Of a stretch of DNA of 64,000 nucleotides, positions 63,367 through 64,000 are shown piece after piece. The DNA is from Ferruginibacter paludis (GTDB lineage Bacteria > Bacteroidota > Bacteroidia > Chitinophagales > Chitinophagaceae): the NCBI RefSeq assembly GCF_030409685.1, contig NZ_JAUFQJ010000001.1, positions 62,001-126,000 of the forward strand, given 5' to 3'. A program made the position numbers and the translations under genes. The stretch's first letter is position 1. Each line of letters begins with the position of its first letter. Below the pieces are notes generated by a model that was not told the DNA's origin, did not search any database, and saw only the letters and a list, made by a program, of their open reading frames with translations.

Positions 63367-64000
63367 ATGCCACATGATCTTTCAAAAGAAGTCCCTCTAA
63401 TTCAAACATCCGTCGAGGCTGCCATGCCGCGACGAAAATTTTTAGCCTATGCAGGGCTTTCAGCAGGTGCATTGTTATTTGCTGCTTCCTGCAAAAAAGA
63501 AACCAGCCAGGATCCATCTCTAACCTCCAACGTTAATTCCCTTGGTGGTGGAAAAGACGGTGGCAAAGCCGTTGTAAGCCTTGGCTCCGGTGATATAGGT
63601 ATTCTTAATTACGCCTATGCACTTGAACAACTGGAAGCGGCCTTTTACACCCGTGCGCTGCAAACCCCTTATGCAGGCATTTCGGATAAGGAAATGGAAT
63701 ATTTGAGCGATGTGAGAGATCATGAAATAGCGCACCGGGAATGGTTTAAGAATGTACTGGGCGATGATCGTATTGGCGGACTGATTGTTAACTTCAGTTC
63801 CATCAATTTCGATAGCAGGGACAGTGTACTCGGTACGGCAAAGGCATTGGAAGATGTGGGCGTATCCGCTTACAACGGTGCCGGAGAGCTGCTACAGAGT
63901 GCGACTTACCTGTTGTTTGCGGGTAAAATCGTTTCAGTGGAAGCCCGCCATGCAGCAGCCTTAAGGGATATGCTGAACTACGGAAGCTTTGCAGACAGTA
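63367..64000 (+). CDS. Ferritin-like domain lipoprotein, 3' end beyond the window
   Basis: 211 codons before the window ends. The N-terminal signal MPRRKFLAYAGLSAGALLFA with ASCKKE is a Tat- or Sec-type lipoprotein signal. The ferritin-like domain begins at about residue 75: IGILNYAYALEQLEAAFYTR, then EMEYLSDVRDHEIAHREWF and IVSVEARHAAALRDML, which give the E...ExxH and E...ExxH ligand pairs. This matches the ferritin-like/Rds1-type family linked to desiccation or oxidative stress. Often a second ferritin-like gene follows; it would lie past the edge. Confidence 0.88.
   Translation, partial: MPHDLSKEVPLIQTSVEAAMPRRKFLAYAGLSAGALLFAASCKKETSQDPSLTSNVNSLGGGKDGGKAVVSLGSGDIGILNYAYALEQLEAAFYTRALQTPYAGISDKEMEYLSDVRDHEIAHREWFKNVLGDDRIGGLIVNFSSINFDSRDSVLGTAKALEDVGVSAYNGAGELLQSATYLLFAGKIVSVEARHAAALRDMLNYGSFADS

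Noticed and set aside
1..64000. CRISPR arrays, tRNA, rRNA, integrases and transposases
   Set aside because: Looked for by eye on both strands; no regular repeat-spacer pattern, no tRNA arm consensus and no recombinase motif was recognised. A covariance-model scan would be decisive.

Overview
The window reads as a chromosome segment from a Bacteroidota bacterium, most like the family Chitinophagaceae. The reasons are a SusC/SusD pair with a TlpA-type thioredoxin, lipoprotein signals of the LxxC(K)K kind, a DUF6520-like/MauE pair, DUF7793-like and RteC-like proteins, many PAS-rich hybrid sensors, few Shine-Dalgarno sequences and AT-rich spacers. No rRNA, tRNA, CRISPR array or transposase gene was recognised.

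Layout. 1-3 kb: the 3' part of bioA, a lone receiver-domain protein and a small lipoprotein. 3-7.4 kb: a duplicated cassette (36-residue membrane peptide plus 80-residue soluble protein, with a third decayed peptide copy) flanking a DUF1016/PDDEXK nuclease gene. 7.4-26 kb: an AT-rich defence island, all on the + strand except its last gene. It holds a 1954-aa DUF4011-type helicase with a Vsr-like nuclease, a 1272-aa TPR/GreA-C-like/PIN protein, a toxin-antitoxin-SecB-like chaperone (TAC) operon preceded by a perfect 18-bp palindrome, a type III CBASS operon (DUF2188, CD-NTase, HORMA, TRIP13-like ATPase, 2TM-NUDIX effector and a second membrane-anchored nucleotidyltransferase), and an MNT-HEPN protein convergent with an XRE regulator.

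26-36 kb is more GC-rich: a small sigma-like protein, TlpA-SusC-SusD, a strong terminator, DUF6520-like and MauE/DoxX genes, and two AraC-type regulators. 36-43 kb: an alpha-oxoamine synthase fused to an acyltransferase-like half, a DUF7793-like / histidine kinase / NarL-type regulator set, and an RteC-like protein. 42.5-45.5 kb: divergent fbp and pckA, two gluconeogenic enzymes sharing one upstream region.

45.7-62 kb is a region of signalling genes and decay. It has a 2303-aa kinase with about 15 PAS domains, a GAF kinase, two PepSY-type membrane proteins, and several broken genes: a kinase with a frameshift and an in-frame TAG, a 5'-truncated inverted paralogue of it, an amidohydrolase with two frameshifts, and an AraC regulator with a frameshift and an in-frame stop. 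The window ends with a metalloprotease lipoprotein and the 5' part of a ferritin-like lipoprotein gene.

The most unusual part is the defence island. A CBASS operon that already has a CD-NTase ends in a second predicted nucleotidyltransferase with glycine-rich membrane helices. Beside it lie a TAC module and a TPR/GreA-C-like/PIN giant protein.
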